Shown piece after piece: positions 43,029 through 55,944 of a stretch of 64,000 nt of DNA. The DNA is from Helianthus annuus. Lineage: Eukaryota; Streptophyta; Magnoliopsida; Asterales; Asteraceae. Within the stretch, counting starts at the first letter, position 1, and each line of letters starts with the position of its first letter. The notes under the pieces are model-generated. The model made no database searches. It saw only the letters and a program-made list of their open reading frames with translations, and was not told the DNA's origin. The stretch lies in the NCBI RefSeq assembly GCF_002127325.2, contig NC_035443.2:28425838-28489837 (forward strand), given 5' to 3'. The translations under genes were made by a program, and so were the position numbers.

Positions 43029-45274
43029 AGTTGGTATCAGAGCCCTGGTTTGAGGGAATCAAGTACGAGAAGGTAGGTACTTGAACTCAAACCTATGTGC
43101 TCTTGTGATAAGGAACCTGTACAATCCATGACTCGATCAAGATCTAAAGGTAGAAATGGTATGAAAACGTATATGTATGTATTCATATGAAGAAGCTAAC
43201 GGTTTGCTATGTGCAAGGTAAGCTTAAAAGTTTGGAGAGGATGATCCGTGAATGCAGTCTAAGGTGGATGCTAAGGCAGTCAAGGATGCGAATGGACAGA
43301 CGGACCCCAGGTACACAATGTTGATATGTATGGGTACCGTTGTTAAAAGAAAAAGGAAGAAGTCTCCTTGGGAGGGTAAGTACTAAACGGAAGACAACGA
43401 TATTGTCTTGGTAAAATTGTAAAAATGTAGCACTAACTGAGACCCACTAATGCAGACATAAGGCGATGATTACCTGAAGGCACGAAATTAGTATGTGAAT
43501 TGCGCACCTGGCCAGTACGCAAGAAGCATATGACGTTCGTGAGACCGTGGTAATTATCGCAGGTATGTCTGTTAGAATTGGGTAGCAGGTGGGCGTGCGG
43601 GTGAAGTGGGTAGTAAGGCTCTCGGGAAATTGAGAGTACTATGTAAGAGTGAAAAGTATGAGTGATAAGAATGAAGAATGTTGAATCCGTAAGACAGTAC
43701 GGGTCAGCAATGTATGAATGAAATGTTTGAATCCGCGAGACGGATTCAAAGAATGAAAGATGCGAATGCAATGTTTGAATCCGCAAGACGGATTCAAAAC
43801 ATAGAAGGTACGAAAGGTATGAATAATGCATTCGAATCCGCGAAACATATTTAAGGTATAAAAGACGAAACTAGTCTACATAAGAAGTGTCGATAGTCTG
43901 ACCGTGATTGTGTTAAATGAGTCATATGGGCAAATGTAAAGTAAAGAAACAAAAGAATGATCGTAATGAGCATGCAGACCTAAGTTATAAAACGAAAGAA
44001 GGAAGTTTTGAACAAGGTATGTGTTAAATGTGTTAGAAATCGACTCTTAGAAGTCAGAATGAATGACGGGCTATGACCCAGACAATGGTTTAAGTATGAA
44101 CAAAAAGGGTAAGTTTGTTAAGAATACTAAAACGATGTAATGAATGTCTTTGTAAGTAAGTATGAATGGAAGGAAGCACGAATGTGTACTTCAATGCATC
44201 TATGATAAGTAAGAAAATTCGGTTTAACCTTAAAAGGTCAAACTGCAAAGGTTGACGAAATAAGTAACTAAAATGAAAGAATTGCGTGTAAGAAATGGAA
44301 TGTAAGATATGTTATAGCATGTACGCAGAAAATATGTAACAGAATTATAGGTGTGTAATCACCTAGTGTTATGAATGTTTGAATGACATATGCTAACCGC
44401 CGATGTTGTTGATGATAATGTTAGAACTATTGATGCGATGAAACCAATCGTATTGGTGAAAGGACGTGCACGAGCGGAAGCTCACAACACGAAGGAATGA
44501 AACTTGGCCTGTACGACTAGTGCACGAGGAGAAGATGATCGATCAGGGTTGCGGATCGTGGTTGGGAAATGAAAAAGAGGTTAGTAAAATGTCTAACTCA
44601 TGATTGGAGGGATATGAACTGTCTATACACGTGAATTAAGTAATGCATGAAGTGAAAGCGATAGTAATGTGAAATGAACGGAATGATTTAAAGATACTAT
44701 AAAGGTATGCAAGGTATACGTAAATGTAGAAAAGGTAGAATAAGGTTAACGTTAAAGTTAAGCATATATGAGTATGTATAGATTTCGGGTAATGGTTAAA
44801 TTCTCGTAAGATGAACTACATGATACACATACGTATGTAAACTAAATAATGCACGAAGTGAGAATAATTGTAAAGTGAAATGAAAAAGATGGTTAGAAAG
44901 TAACGTAAAGATATGCATGGTACAAGTAATTGTAGAAAACGTAGAAGGATGATCACGTTAGAGTTAAGTACGTAGGTGTGTGTGATTACAAGTCAAAGAA
45001 GTATGTATATTGAACCGTGGTTGTCAGACCAAGGAAATGAAAATGATATGCGAAATTATGATAAGGAAGGTATGGAATTGTTAGGGAGAAGTCAATGATA
45101 TGAATAATGAAATAAACATGAAAGAAACATTAATAGGAATGTTTTTGAAAATTGAATGACAGTCATTGTGATGAGCTCGTGGTTGTGTCGAGTGTATGTA
45201 GAGAAGGAATAATTAGTGTTAAATAAAGGTAAGAAAGGTTTCGGGGACGAAACCTCAATTAAGGGTGGTAGACT
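43029..45274 (+). other. Non-coding interior of the LARD
   Basis: PBS at 43031-43043. Four units at 43680-43860 carry TTGAATCCG..CGGATTCAA hairpins (clearest at 43725-43750 and 43774-43798, 48 bp apart). A diverged direct duplication of about 150 bp links 44640-44790 and 44850-45000. The 3' end has AGGTTTCG-GGGA-CGAAACCT (45236-45255) and then AATTAAGGGTGGTAGACT next to the LTR. The 132-codon minus-strand frame at 43433 overlaps the hairpin repeats and is not a gene. Confidence 0.8.
43031..43043 (+). promoter_or_regulatory. Primer-binding site, initiator tRNA-Met (LARD)
   Basis: TTGGTATCAGAGC, two bases inside the 5' LTR, complementary to initiator tRNA-Met. Confidence 0.92.
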
Positions 45275-48200
45275 TGTAACGCCCCAAAATCTGAATGTTA
45301 ATATTTGTCGGATGTTCCTTTATGACACGTCATGAAATAAATAACTAGGCTATTTAACATAGTTAAGGGTATGGTCAAAAGTATTAAGTAATGAAAGGTA
45401 GTGTCATTTATGTTTTAAAGGAAAACCCGAGGGGCTAAAGTGGAAACAAATGAAAGTTGTTTACTAATTAAAAGATCAACACACACACACAAACACACAT
45501 ACGTGTGTGTTCGTGAAGCTTCAGGAGCTCTCAAGAACTCCAAACCCTAAACATGAAAGATCATCCAAATTGAAAGGCTAAATGATGCTTAAATCTATAA
45601 CCGAGCATGGATTAATGATCACCAACATGAGGAGATCATAAGGTATGTTTTAAATTTAAGATTGGTGATCATGGGTGAAGTGGGTTATGCTCTAATCCGT
45701 GAGATAATATGAAATTGATTATGTATAAGGGTTAGAAACATCATATAGAACATGGGTTATGTAAGATTTGGGTTAATTTGATGTTTATATGTGAAACCCA
45801 TTTGGTTATGGTGATGATAACAACTTGAATGATCACCCATGTCCAATTCTTGCTTAATATTGATGTATTTTGGCATGCATGGTAGATTCTTGTTAGAGGA
45901 ATTGAAAGAAATGTGATTCTAGTATGTTTAATGATTATGTAGAAATGATTCATGATGATTAGAAGGAAGAATTTTGGTGAATTATGTATGAGGTTAGAAG
46001 GATATGCATGAATTAGTTGTACATTAAGCTTAGATGGTAGTACGCACACAAGGTGTTTGATGAAATGCCTAAATGACAATAATATGTGAAATTCGTACCA
46101 TACGCTTGAATGATGTGATGAATATATATGGAATGTTTGATCGTATTAGTTTCAACTTAAGAATGGTTATGGAACGAATGAGAATCCTAGAAAAGAGTAA
46201 ACTTAATTGATATTGGCGTTAACTATAAAGATGTTGATATGAACGGAATCGTATGTATATGTGTATGTGTAACTATTTGATTATGCGGCCAAATATGTCC
46301 TACAAAATGAGTATGAAGCATAGATGGCATAATGACTATATTCTAACATGTTAATTTGTGAATGAATGTGTGTCCAAGTTGGAAGTTGAAATGCTTGATA
46401 GTTGACTTTCTGGAAAGTCAACAATGGTAGGAATGTTGTGAGGTAGATCTCTTATCATAAACGTACGGTTTAGGAAGTCAAAGTGATGCACGAAATATTT
46501 ATAGCAAGATATGTAATGGCGTGTTTATATTATGCGAGTAGAAAGGATCTCATTGTTAATCTATGCTATGAGTTGCAAGAAATCCATTAATGAAAGTCAA
46601 TTGTTGATCATAGATTTATTGTGATTGATGCTTTGTGTGGCCTTGTTTACTAACAAGGGTATCAATGTATGGTCATGTAAGGATAGATAGCATGTCTACG
46701 GGCTCAAGCACGGAGGCTAATGGGTCAAAAGAAAGCATGGAACCTATGCTTGAACTTGGACGCTCAAGGTAAGTGATTTCCGTAATCACTTCTTAGTTCA
46801 AGTAAGTAATAAAGTGTTGAAATTAATTAAACATGATGTTTGAGGTTAAATATGTAGGAAAGGCTTTCGTCGTAAATGATGGGATTAAAGTTGACCAAAA
46901 TGCCCTTGATGGGTATTTTGGGCAAACGATCTTAATAAGTAGTTTAGAAGCAAGTTATTGATTAGTGTAATGTCTTGGACAAGTATGGAAGCTAAGAGTA
47001 TGGTCTTGGTATGTTATAAACCATTTAACGCGCAAATACCCTTAACGGGTCAAAACTAAGTATATGAACGATAATGTGTTAAGAGGATGCTAAATGTCTA
47101 AGAACTTATTATTTTATGATAGATGTCACTGATATTATTAGGTTTAAAGAGTTTATGGTAAAACAAACAAGTTACGTTGATGAATGCATGAACGGGTCGA
47201 ATTGTGGGTAAGAGGGTAATAAGCCGATAGCGTGTAAGTTAAGATTTTCCTTAAGGCGGTTATGGGATTTTAAGTTCATTTGATAGGATGTGAATTTACA
47301 AGCATGTAGGAAGAAACGGGAGGTTAAACGGGTAAACGGTTCGAAAGTTACGTGCGTTTTAGTGCGTACGGACGACGAAACGAACCTGCAGAAAACTGCA
47401 AAAAAAAAAGAAACTAGAGGGCGTCGCCGACGGGTAGGGTACCTAAAGGTGGGATCCTAAAGAATATGTAGTAATATGGTACCTAAAGGTGGGATCCTAA
47501 AGAATATGTAGTAATAGGGTACCTAAAGGTGGGATCCTAAAGAATATGTAGTAATATGGTACCTAAAGGTGGGATCCTAAAGAATATGTAGTAATATGGT
47601 ACCTAAAGGTGGGATCCTAAAGAATATGTAGTAGTATGGTACCTAAAGGTGGGATCCTAAAGAATATGTAGTAATAGGGTACCTAAAGGTGGGATCCTAA
47701 AGAATATGTAGTAGTATGGTACCTAAAGGTGGGATCCTAAAGAATATGTAGTAATATGGTACCTAAAGGTGGGATCCTAAAGAATATGTAGTAATATGGT
47801 ACCTAAAGGTGGGATCCTAAAGAATATGTAGTAATATGGTACCTAAAGGTGGGATCCTAAAGAATATGTAGTAATATGGTACCTAAAGGTGGGATCCTAA
47901 AGAATATGTAGTAATATGGTACCTAAAGGTGGGATCCTAAAGAATATGTAGTAATATGGTACCTAAATGTGGGATTCTAAGTTAAGAATTTCCTTAAGTA
48001 GATACGTATGAAGGTATGTATGTATGTATATGTGAATATAAGTGGTATGTATGAATGAATGTATGAATGTATGTATGTAGGTGTGTATGTAGGTAGTATG
48101 TGCATGTGTATATATATATCCAAGTGAGTATGTACGAAAGTGTGTGCACGTATGTAGGGTTGTGAGAAGGCATGTAATAGGTATGTATGTAGACATGTAT

Positions 48201-48792
48201 GCGTGTATGTATGTAGGTATGCACGTATGTAGGAACGTACGTATGAATGTAGGTACGTAGATTTGTAAGTAGATATGTGTGAACGGATGCACATAGGTAA
48301 GTATGTATGAAAGTATATACGCATGTATTCAATGAAATTGAGTATTGACGATAGTAATAGTGTGCCTTGTGAACGAAGTGTAACGCAGGTACAATGAGAA
48401 AGTCTCACCACGGAATGTACGATCAGATGGAAAGCTGGGATGTAAACAGTTAACGGAACAAAAAGTAAACGTGAATAAATCTTGTATGTTTATAATGCGT
48501 ACTAATGTTATGAATTTAATGTGGTGAGCGCAGGTAGTACGAGTCATGCGGATCATCAAGGAACAAAGATCGAGGATCGAGTCACTAGTGAGATTGTACG
48601 GGAACGTTGATGTATATAATGTAGTAAACATAAGCTATGTTCTTACTTAGTAAATAAGTCGATTGATGGATTTATGTGAAAGAGTTATGTTAAAGTTAAT
48701 TTTTAAATAAGTTAAGGTGTTTATAATGAAAGAAAGTTTATGGCTTGAACTTCCGCTGCGACTTTTAGTCAAATACGTATTAGGGTCTTACA
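45275..48792 (+). repeat. 3' LTR of the LARD (3,518 bp)
   Basis: Matches the 5' LTR with a handful of substitutions outside the minisatellite. Its array is seven units shorter, which accounts for nearly all of the 284-bp length difference. Confidence 0.93.
47440..47985. repeat. 40-bp minisatellite, about 14 units (LARD 3' LTR)
   Basis: The same 40-bp unit as at 41391. Thirteen regular units start at 47445 and end with the same diverged unit (47965). Confidence 0.95.
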
Positions 48793-51700
48793 ATTTCATC
48801 TTGAATAGCTTCCTTCCAAAATGAAGCATCCCTTGAGGCCATTGCTTCACTGAAAGTTTTCGGATCTTCCTCAATGTTGAAACAATATTGATATTGATAT
48901 TCAATTTTATCTCTAGATCCTTCAACCAAATAAAGTTGGAAATCATCACCAAAATTCCTGGCTTTCCTTACCCTAGTACTTTTCCTTGGTTCTGTACTAG
49001 TGGAAACATCTTTGGTATTGGAAGAGTTTCTTTCAAAATCTTTTAGACTCTGAGGCACATCTTTAAGTCTAGGTAATGAGGAGAACCTATCCTCATTTCC
49101 AAAATCTCCATCTCTTGACTCAATTACTGTGTGAACTGACACGTAATCATTTGGTTCTGTCACATAGAACCTATGAGCTGGAGAATGTTCAGCATATCCA
49201 ATGAATATGCAATCGATGCCTCTCTCACCTAAGGTTTGCATCTTAGGTTCAGTGAGTCTCACTACAGCTCTATAACCCCAAACTTTAAGGTGACTTAAGT
49301 TTGGTGCCTTTTTGTGCTAGAGCTCATATGGGGTTACCTTGGTCCTTTTATTTGGGACCCTATTCAATAAATAGCAGGCTGTCAGCATAGCCTCACCCCA
49401 ATATCCTTCACTCAAACCCGAATAGGACAACATGGAATTAACCATTTCTTTTAATGTCCTATTATTCCTCTCAGATACACCATTTTGTTGTGGTGTATAA
49501 GGAGCAGTGGTCTGATGTATGATACCAGTAGATTGGAAATAAACTGGATCATAGTATTCACCACCTCTATCTGTACGAAGATTTTTAATCAAATCCTTTT
49601 GATGCAATTCTACTTCTTGTTTATATATTTTAAATTTATCTAACATTTCATCCTTTGCATGTAACAAGTAAACATAACAAAACCTTGAAGCATCGTCAAT
49701 AAAGGTCACAACATATTTCTTATTTCCAAGTGAGGGAGTATTGTGAAAATCACATAAGTCAGAATGAAGGAGTTCTAAAACCTTAGATTCTCTTTTGACA
49801 TCTTTAAAAGGTTTTCTTGTTATCTTGGTTAACTTGCAAGTGTGACACTGATTATTGTTTATATCAAAAGCGGGTATCAAGCTCATTTTTGACATGTCTT
49901 TCATTCTAAAATAATTAACATGTCCTAACCTAGCATGCCATAATTTTGATTCATTATCGACTTTATTACTAGAAGAAGCAATACACACGGATTCTTTAGT
50001 AAAACGAACATGAACATTTAACTTAAACATACCATTAGATAAATATCCAAATCCTACAAAGGTTCCATGTCTAGACAAGATAAACTTGTCCGACTTAATG
50101 ACTTGTTTGAACCCATAACTATTTAATACAATACCCAACAATAAGTTTTTCCGTATACCCGGAACATACAACACATAATCTAGTAATAAGTGTTTGCCAG
50201 AAGTAAATATAAGCTTAACTTTCCCGACACCTTTGATAGGTTGTTGCTACATTTCCCATTCGTAATTCAGATCCATCATCAATAGGTTTGCACTCTTTAA
50301 ACCACCTTAGATCTTTGCACACATGTACCGTAGCTCCCGAGTCTACCCACCATGCAAATTCATCATCCTGAACACAAAATGATTCAGTGATAAAAGAAAC
50401 ATAATTCACAACCGGAATATTTAAATTATTATTAACATTCGAATTTAAATTCGAACTAATAATCTTTTCCGTCAACTGTGAATTATTTGGACCACAAATG
50501 TTTTCATCATTTCCATTTAGTGTTGAGCCTATATTAGTGGTACTCAATTCACAGCCCAAAGGCATGAATTTATGCTCAAAATGCTTGTTTGTTTTGACAT
50601 ATACATCACGGCCCAAATGTTTTCCATTTGAAACCAAATCAATTTTTGGTTTTGGTCCATCGCAGCCTAATGGCAGTTTATTATAATTTGCAAGTGGGCC
50701 ACACTTTTATCGCTGACCCAAGCCTAGTGTATGTTTCATAATTGGGTTGTTACCCATTCTACAACACATATCAAATTTTGTGTTTTGACTTGGACCCACT
50801 GTATTAATTGATGACACATTTTCAAATGCATCACTGGTGTATGTTCCAAAGTTACTTTGTGACTTAAATTTATCATATTGCAATTTATTTCCAAAATCAA
50901 CTAAATTATTGTCATTTGGAAATTTTGGATTTGACAAATTATTTTTACAAACAGTACATTTACATGGAACCTTTTGTATGACCAAACAATCACTAGACTT
51001 AGCCGAACACATATAAGAATTAGAAGACATACCCGTTTCAGTTGGTGGATCCTTGGACCCACTTGGACCCGCTCCACTCGATCCCTTGTTGTTTCCCGTA
51101 AGCTTCATCCGACAATCCTTTTTGAAGTGTCCCACTTTGTGACACCTCCAACATGTCTTTTTGGCTTTCTTGTTTGAGTTTTTGTCATCATGATCAAACT
51201 TGCGTTTCTTTCCTTGAACTTGTTATTTTTACCCGATTTCCCATCATGCTCCACCATATTAATTGAAGATTGACCAACCACACTTTTGCCCTTATTTTAC
51301 CAACTTCTTGAACCCGAAGAGATTCTTCGAGTCGAATGTGACTTCCCAATTGAACCAAAGTCAATTCTTCTTTTTGATGTTTAAGGGTGTGTTTAAAATC
51401 TTTCTATGATGGAGGAGTTTATCAATGATGCTTGAAACGGAAATTGACTCATCCATATACAATTGTGCTGAGTGTATTGACCCAATATGTGCAATAATTC
51501 ATTATATTGCTTCATAACCAGTCTATCATCAACCATTTCGTAGGAATTAAAATTACTTACCAGATTTTTTTTGCTAGATGCATCCTCTGCTATATACTTG
51601 GATTCAAGAGAATCACAAAGATCTTTGGCAGACACTGCATTCTGGTACCGATCAAATAAGCCATCACACATTCCATTCAATATATGCCCTCTGCATATAT

Positions 51701-51913
51701 AATCATCATTTTCCCGCTTCGACCTTTTCCTCTGTTGATCAAAGGGTTCGTTTCCCCCCCTTCTTCAAGCATCGGTGTACTCAGAACGTACACAACTTTT
51801 AGTGTGGTTAACAAGAAGTGCATCTTCTTCCTCCGGCGCCTAAAATCCTGCCCTTCAAATTTTTCCGACTTCGCAAATTTGCTTGTCATGTCGATTGCAG
51901 ATTCACCAGTCAT
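48793..51913 (-). pseudogene. gag-pol: Copia gag, protease and integrase part
   Basis: A gag ATG at 51913 opens a frame with KFAKSEKFEGQDF; the frame then shifts (51680-51393 carries SKYIAEDASSKKNLVSNFNS). A CX2CX4HX4C knuckle (CWRCHKVGHFKKDC) lies near 51150-51105, the protease WWVDSGATVHVCKD near 50340, and the integrase at 50174-49317 with HARLGHVNYFRM, CHTCKLTK, LLHSDLCDF, RTDRGGEYYD and NGVSERNNRT. A TAG at 49317 (Trp codon position by family pattern) interrupts it; the frame resumes and runs to the LARD target site at 48797. The rest of pol is at 37751-39226. Confidence 0.9.
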
Positions 51914-51932
51914 GTTGAGATAGTTCGTTCTT

Positions 51933-53731
51933 TGTTGGTAGGATTCTAGAGAGCACAATGAATCAAAATAAAATTGCTTGGATTGAATTGAGAGTCATAT
52001 GAAAACTATCAGAACGAACTATTTGATCGGTATACTCAAAAGTTCGAACGGATTAAACTCAATTTGTAACAAGAACATGATTGTTTCTTTGAGATATCAA
52101 AATAGTGTATCCAGAGGAAGTTGAATAAGCCGTTTTTTCTGTGTTTTATTTTCTTTCGAAAATCATGTGTCAATCCCAAAAAAAATCGGATCAGTTACAT
52201 TCCTCCAAAATAACTGACTTGTTATTTATTTTAATTGATATATGATATATGTTCTCAAATATTTGATACACCTTTGATTAATTTAAATATATATCCACTG
52301 GTTTGAAGGACAGGTGTAGGCAAAGCCTAAACTCACATTTGCATGTATCTGAACTAGTTTTTGCCCCGTCCGCGTTGCGAGGCACTAAGCCGAATATTCT
52401 CTCTTATAATATGTATGTTTATTTTTCGTTTACTTGTACATACTACTCATAAACGATCTTAAAATTTTTTTACATCGAGTCAACAAATTAAAAAAAAACA
52501 CTACAATACTTTTGTTAAAAAAACTAAAACGATGGAAATAGTATAATTTTAAATTGTGAGTAAAATTGTAATTTTTCGAGAAAAATGAGCGTGTGCCAGA
52601 CAGACAGCCGCCTGACACAAATAAAAATTACACCTAGTCAAACAAAACACTATTATAGTTTTGTCAAAAAAAAAAAAAAAAAAACGATGGCATGACCGCA
52701 ATTTTACATTTGTGGCAAAATGGTAGTTTGGCTAGGAGAAAAAAAACCAATGGTAAAACTATAAATTTAAATGTGGCAAAATCCTAATTTGACTGGACCA
52801 ATGGGGAAGTGTTAGGCAGCTGTCTTTCACTATTCATCTCCATGTAGTTTAAGCACGCATATAAAAAAAGTTAACCAACAAAAAGTTTTTTTTTTAAAAC
52901 ACAGGGACTAAACACCTATATTAGCGAAGTTGAAGGTTTAAAAGAAGACTATACAAAAAGTGACGATCAACTACTAAAAATTATAAAAGTAGAGGGACTA
53001 AATATGTATACAATACTAAAAATTATAAAAGTAGAGGGACTAAATATGTACACTACTAAAGATAAAGTAGAGGGAATAAACATGTATACAAAGCTAACCA
53101 ATAAAAGAAAATTTTTTTAAAATCAAAGGGGCTAAACACGTATATTACCGAAGCAAGGTTTAAAAATTAAATAGAAAAGTAACAACCAATGAGGGGGTGC
53201 CAGACAGCTGCCTGGCACTATTCCCTTCATTGTGTTTTGTAGTAGTAGGTGAAACTTTTTTTAAAATCAAAGGGGCTAAACACGTATATTACCGAAGCTG
53301 AAGGTTTAAAAATTAAATAGAAAAGTAACAACCAATGAAGGGGTGTCAGACAGCTGCCTGGCACTATTCCCCTCATTGTGTTTTGTAGTAGTAGGTAATA
53401 GGTAATACATATATTACCATTAATATTAATATATATCATATATTAATAGCAATATATATTACCATCAAATATTTGATAAACTTAAACACATATATACCAT
53501 TAACATGCCAATTAATATAGTCAGTTCATTGAGTATTTCGACTGGATCCAATTGATTAGGCTCATTTGATAGAGATATTTAGCCTAAATCTGGTTACACA
53601 TACTAGCTCGTTATAACAACCAAGTCCGCCATTCCTGCATCACCTAACTCGATTAATATATAACGAGCATGCCTATTCAACGAGTTAATCAAATACCACT
53701 ACAAATGTTGATAATCACTAAAATTACCAAC
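51933..53731 (-). repeat. 5' LTR of the Copia element, split by a Helitron-like insert
   Basis: Bounded by TGTTGG (51933) and CCAAC (53731, final A missing). Removing 52354-53405 leaves 747 bp matching the 742-bp partner. Only 19 bases separate this LTR from the gag ATG and no tRNA-Met primer site is visible in them. Confidence 0.88.
52354..53405 (-). mobile_element. Helitron-like non-autonomous insert (1,052 bp)
   Basis: It lies in the Copia LTR exactly where the partner LTR is continuous (between A and T on the minus strand, no duplication). On the minus strand its 3' end is GCCTCG-N9-CGGGGC, a hairpin, then AAAAACTAG, then host T, as in Helitrons. The other end starts TTACCTATTACC, not the usual TC. 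About 150 bp at that end (with GCCAGACAGCTGCCTGGC) is tandemly duplicated (53112-53258 and 53259-53400). No RepHel protein. Confidence 0.65.
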
Positions 53732-53811
53732 CCATATATACTCTTTGCCATAAATCACATCACCAATTTTTTTACTATCATTTTACTTGTCTCTTGATCG
53801 TCAATACCTCG
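53732..53811. other. Short flank between the Copia element and the hAT MITE
   Basis: Nothing recognisable. Its last 8 bases (ATACCTCG, 53804-53811) are the target duplication of the next element. Confidence 0.6.
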
Positions 53812-54490
53812 TAGGGCTGTAAACGAACCGAACGTTCAGCGAACAGTTCGTGAACCGTTCAGTGGGAAATTCGTTTATGTTCGTTCGTTTAATAAACGAA
53901 CGAACATGAACAAGAAATTTCGTTCGATTATTTAAATGAACGAACATGAACAGAGGTCTCGTTCGTTCGATTGTGTTCGTGAACGTTCGGTAAGGTGTTC
54001 GTGAACGTGTTCGTGAACATTCGTTGATTGGTATTCATTTATATTCTTATTTTTGTGTTTTAATTGAAAATCTTTGTACTTTCTTATATTTTATTTGTAC
54101 TTTTTATATCATTAAACTTTTATTTATTTTATTACCCTAAAAATTAAACTAGGAAACCCACTTTCACCTTGTTTATGCATCATTCCCTTTCATTTCTCAT
54201 TATTTACATCGACGAATACGATCGACCTCCGTTCCACAATAAGGGATTCAAGTTCGAGTGCTACTCTCTGGGCCATCTATCTCTATCTTTCGTCGTGTTC
54301 GCCAAATTTATTTGTGTTCATTTGTGTTCGTGAACCGTTCGCGAACACGCTCATTTCCTTAATGAACGAACACGAACATAAAATCTCGTTCGGTAAGTGT
54401 TCATGAACCGTTCGTGAACACATTTATTTCCTTAACGAACGAACACGAACAAGGCCTTGTTCGTGTTCGTTCGGTTCGTTTACAGCCCTA
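53812..54490. mobile_element. hAT MITE (679 bp)
   Basis: Ends are TAGGGCTGTAAACGAACCGA and its near-perfect complement at 54471-54490. The 8-bp duplication ATACCTCG is perfect (53804-53811 and 54491-54498). Subterminal DNA is filled with GTTCGTTCG/CGAACGAAC repeats on both sides. No transposase. Confidence 0.92.
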
Positions 54491-54498
54491 ATACCTCG

Positions 54499-55944
54499 TA
54501 TCTACATATATTTCTTCATCATTAAAACATTCGTTCTTCTAATGAACAACCGTTTACCTTCTAAATCACATGGTCCATCTTTCTCACATGTAATAAACTT
54601 TGTCTCTACCGATATAAAGAAGCAAAATGAGGATAAGAAATTAAATAAATAAAAATTAGCAAATAAGAGACTAGAGACATTAAAATAAGTGTTAGAAAAT
54701 GTACCTGGACAGTAGTAACAGTAGAGTCAAAAATTAAAGTTGACTTATAATGAAGGTTTCAGTCTAATTGTTGAAACATGTGGAGTTCCATACCTTGAAG
54801 ATAAACAGAATCACTCCAATCATTAAACCCTTTTCATAAGCATACATAAGTTAATCATATGTAAACTTGTTATATATCATCTTGTACCTGTAAAGATCTT
54901 ATACTAAATATAATAAGTTAATCTACGTCGATTGCGATTTATATAATTATACAATGACTACGGGGCGGGATCACACACACGTGTGTGTGCAGGCAAAAGT
55001 TGATTCTACAAATATAAATAGTGCTAGTATATTTACAATTAGTTACATGCATGATTATAGTCAACAAATATAACCTTTTTACATTTTTTATCTACAAGGG
55101 AAAAAGGTATAAAGGGAAGCATAGTTACTTTCGAACACACCTTTTAGCCCACTCCGATAAACACTAATATAACCTGCTTCCAACAAAATCAAATACAAAT
55201 TAACCTGGTAGCTAGAGAGCTCTGCCGGTGGGCTAAAACGTACCTGAAATGTCACAAATACGTTTAATGTTAGAATAAAAAACACATAGGTTAAGCATCA
55301 TAAATCTTCATACGAAGAACTACGTATATTTATATTCCATTTCGTTTATTATGGCCCGGTTATGAGATTTCTCCTATCAAGTTTATATGAAATTAATCAA
55401 TTTAGTATAATTTCTTCTTTGTGGCATTTTATCAAGCATCTAGTTTGCTTCAACATTTCTACTACTTAGATTTCATGTTTTAATTTTGATCTAATTTTCC
55501 AGTTGAGAATGTAACCAAGTAGACTATTGGAAATCCAAGATATGTATCACCTATGTCTCAATATTCATGAAGAAATCAGTTTATATAACTTCCAAACCCC
55601 ATACCCACATATATATTATCATGCATCAGTAAAGAAATGTTTGTAACCAAATACACATTACATGTTTTGAGGCATCTCTTAAGAAAACCTCGTTACATAG
55701 TTCCCGTGACTTTTAGCACTATTTTACTTAAAATAACATCCTGTCATTTTTAGGCCCAAATTGGCATAAACATCTTTATTGCTGAACCATTAAATAACTC
55801 TTAGTTAAGACTCCACTATTGTTATTATTATATATACAGTAGAAACTCTATAAAATAATACACTTGAGACCACCAAAATTTATTAATTAAAAGAGTTATT
55901 AATTAAAAGAGTTATTAATTAATCGGCAAATTAATAATTATTAA
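54499..55944. other. AT-rich DNA without recognised gene
   Basis: No ORF is supported. At 55843-55925 there is CAGTAGAAACTCTATAAAAT, a common plant repeat start, followed by three AAAGAGTTATTAATT units. A TGTGTGTGCAGGC palindromic CACACACGTGTGTGTG stretch is at 54973-54988. Confidence 0.5.

Larger units (their letters stand above)
39227..48792 (+). mobile_element. LARD: large non-autonomous LTR element, Tekay-like (9,566 bp)
   Basis: Two long direct repeats (39227-43028, 3,802 bp; 45275-48792, 3,518 bp) flank a 2,246-bp interior with no gag or pol. ATTTC is duplicated at 39222-39226 and 48793-48797. A primer-binding site (TTGGTATCAGAGC) is at 43031-43043 and a purine tract near 45260-45274. 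Upstream of that tract is the TTTCG/CGAAA hairpin found at the end of Tekay pol, so derivation from a Tekay chromovirus is likely. LTR and total sizes fit the LARD class. Confidence 0.93.
36483..53731 (-). mobile_element. Ty1/Copia retrotransposon, split by nested insertions
   Basis: LTRs (36483-37224 and 51933-53731) bound gag, protease, integrase, RT and RNase H on the minus strand. A LARD (39227-48792) splits pol between integrase and RT, and a Helitron-like insert (52354-53405) splits the 5' LTR. Without inserts the element is about 6.6 kb. Three nonsense codons and gag frame changes show it is dead. No matching target duplication was seen (TAAAT on the left, none on the right). Confidence 0.9.

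Noticed and set aside
43433..43831. 132-codon minus-strand ORF in the LARD interior
   Set aside because: Built from the repeated GAATCCG hairpin units; no domain.
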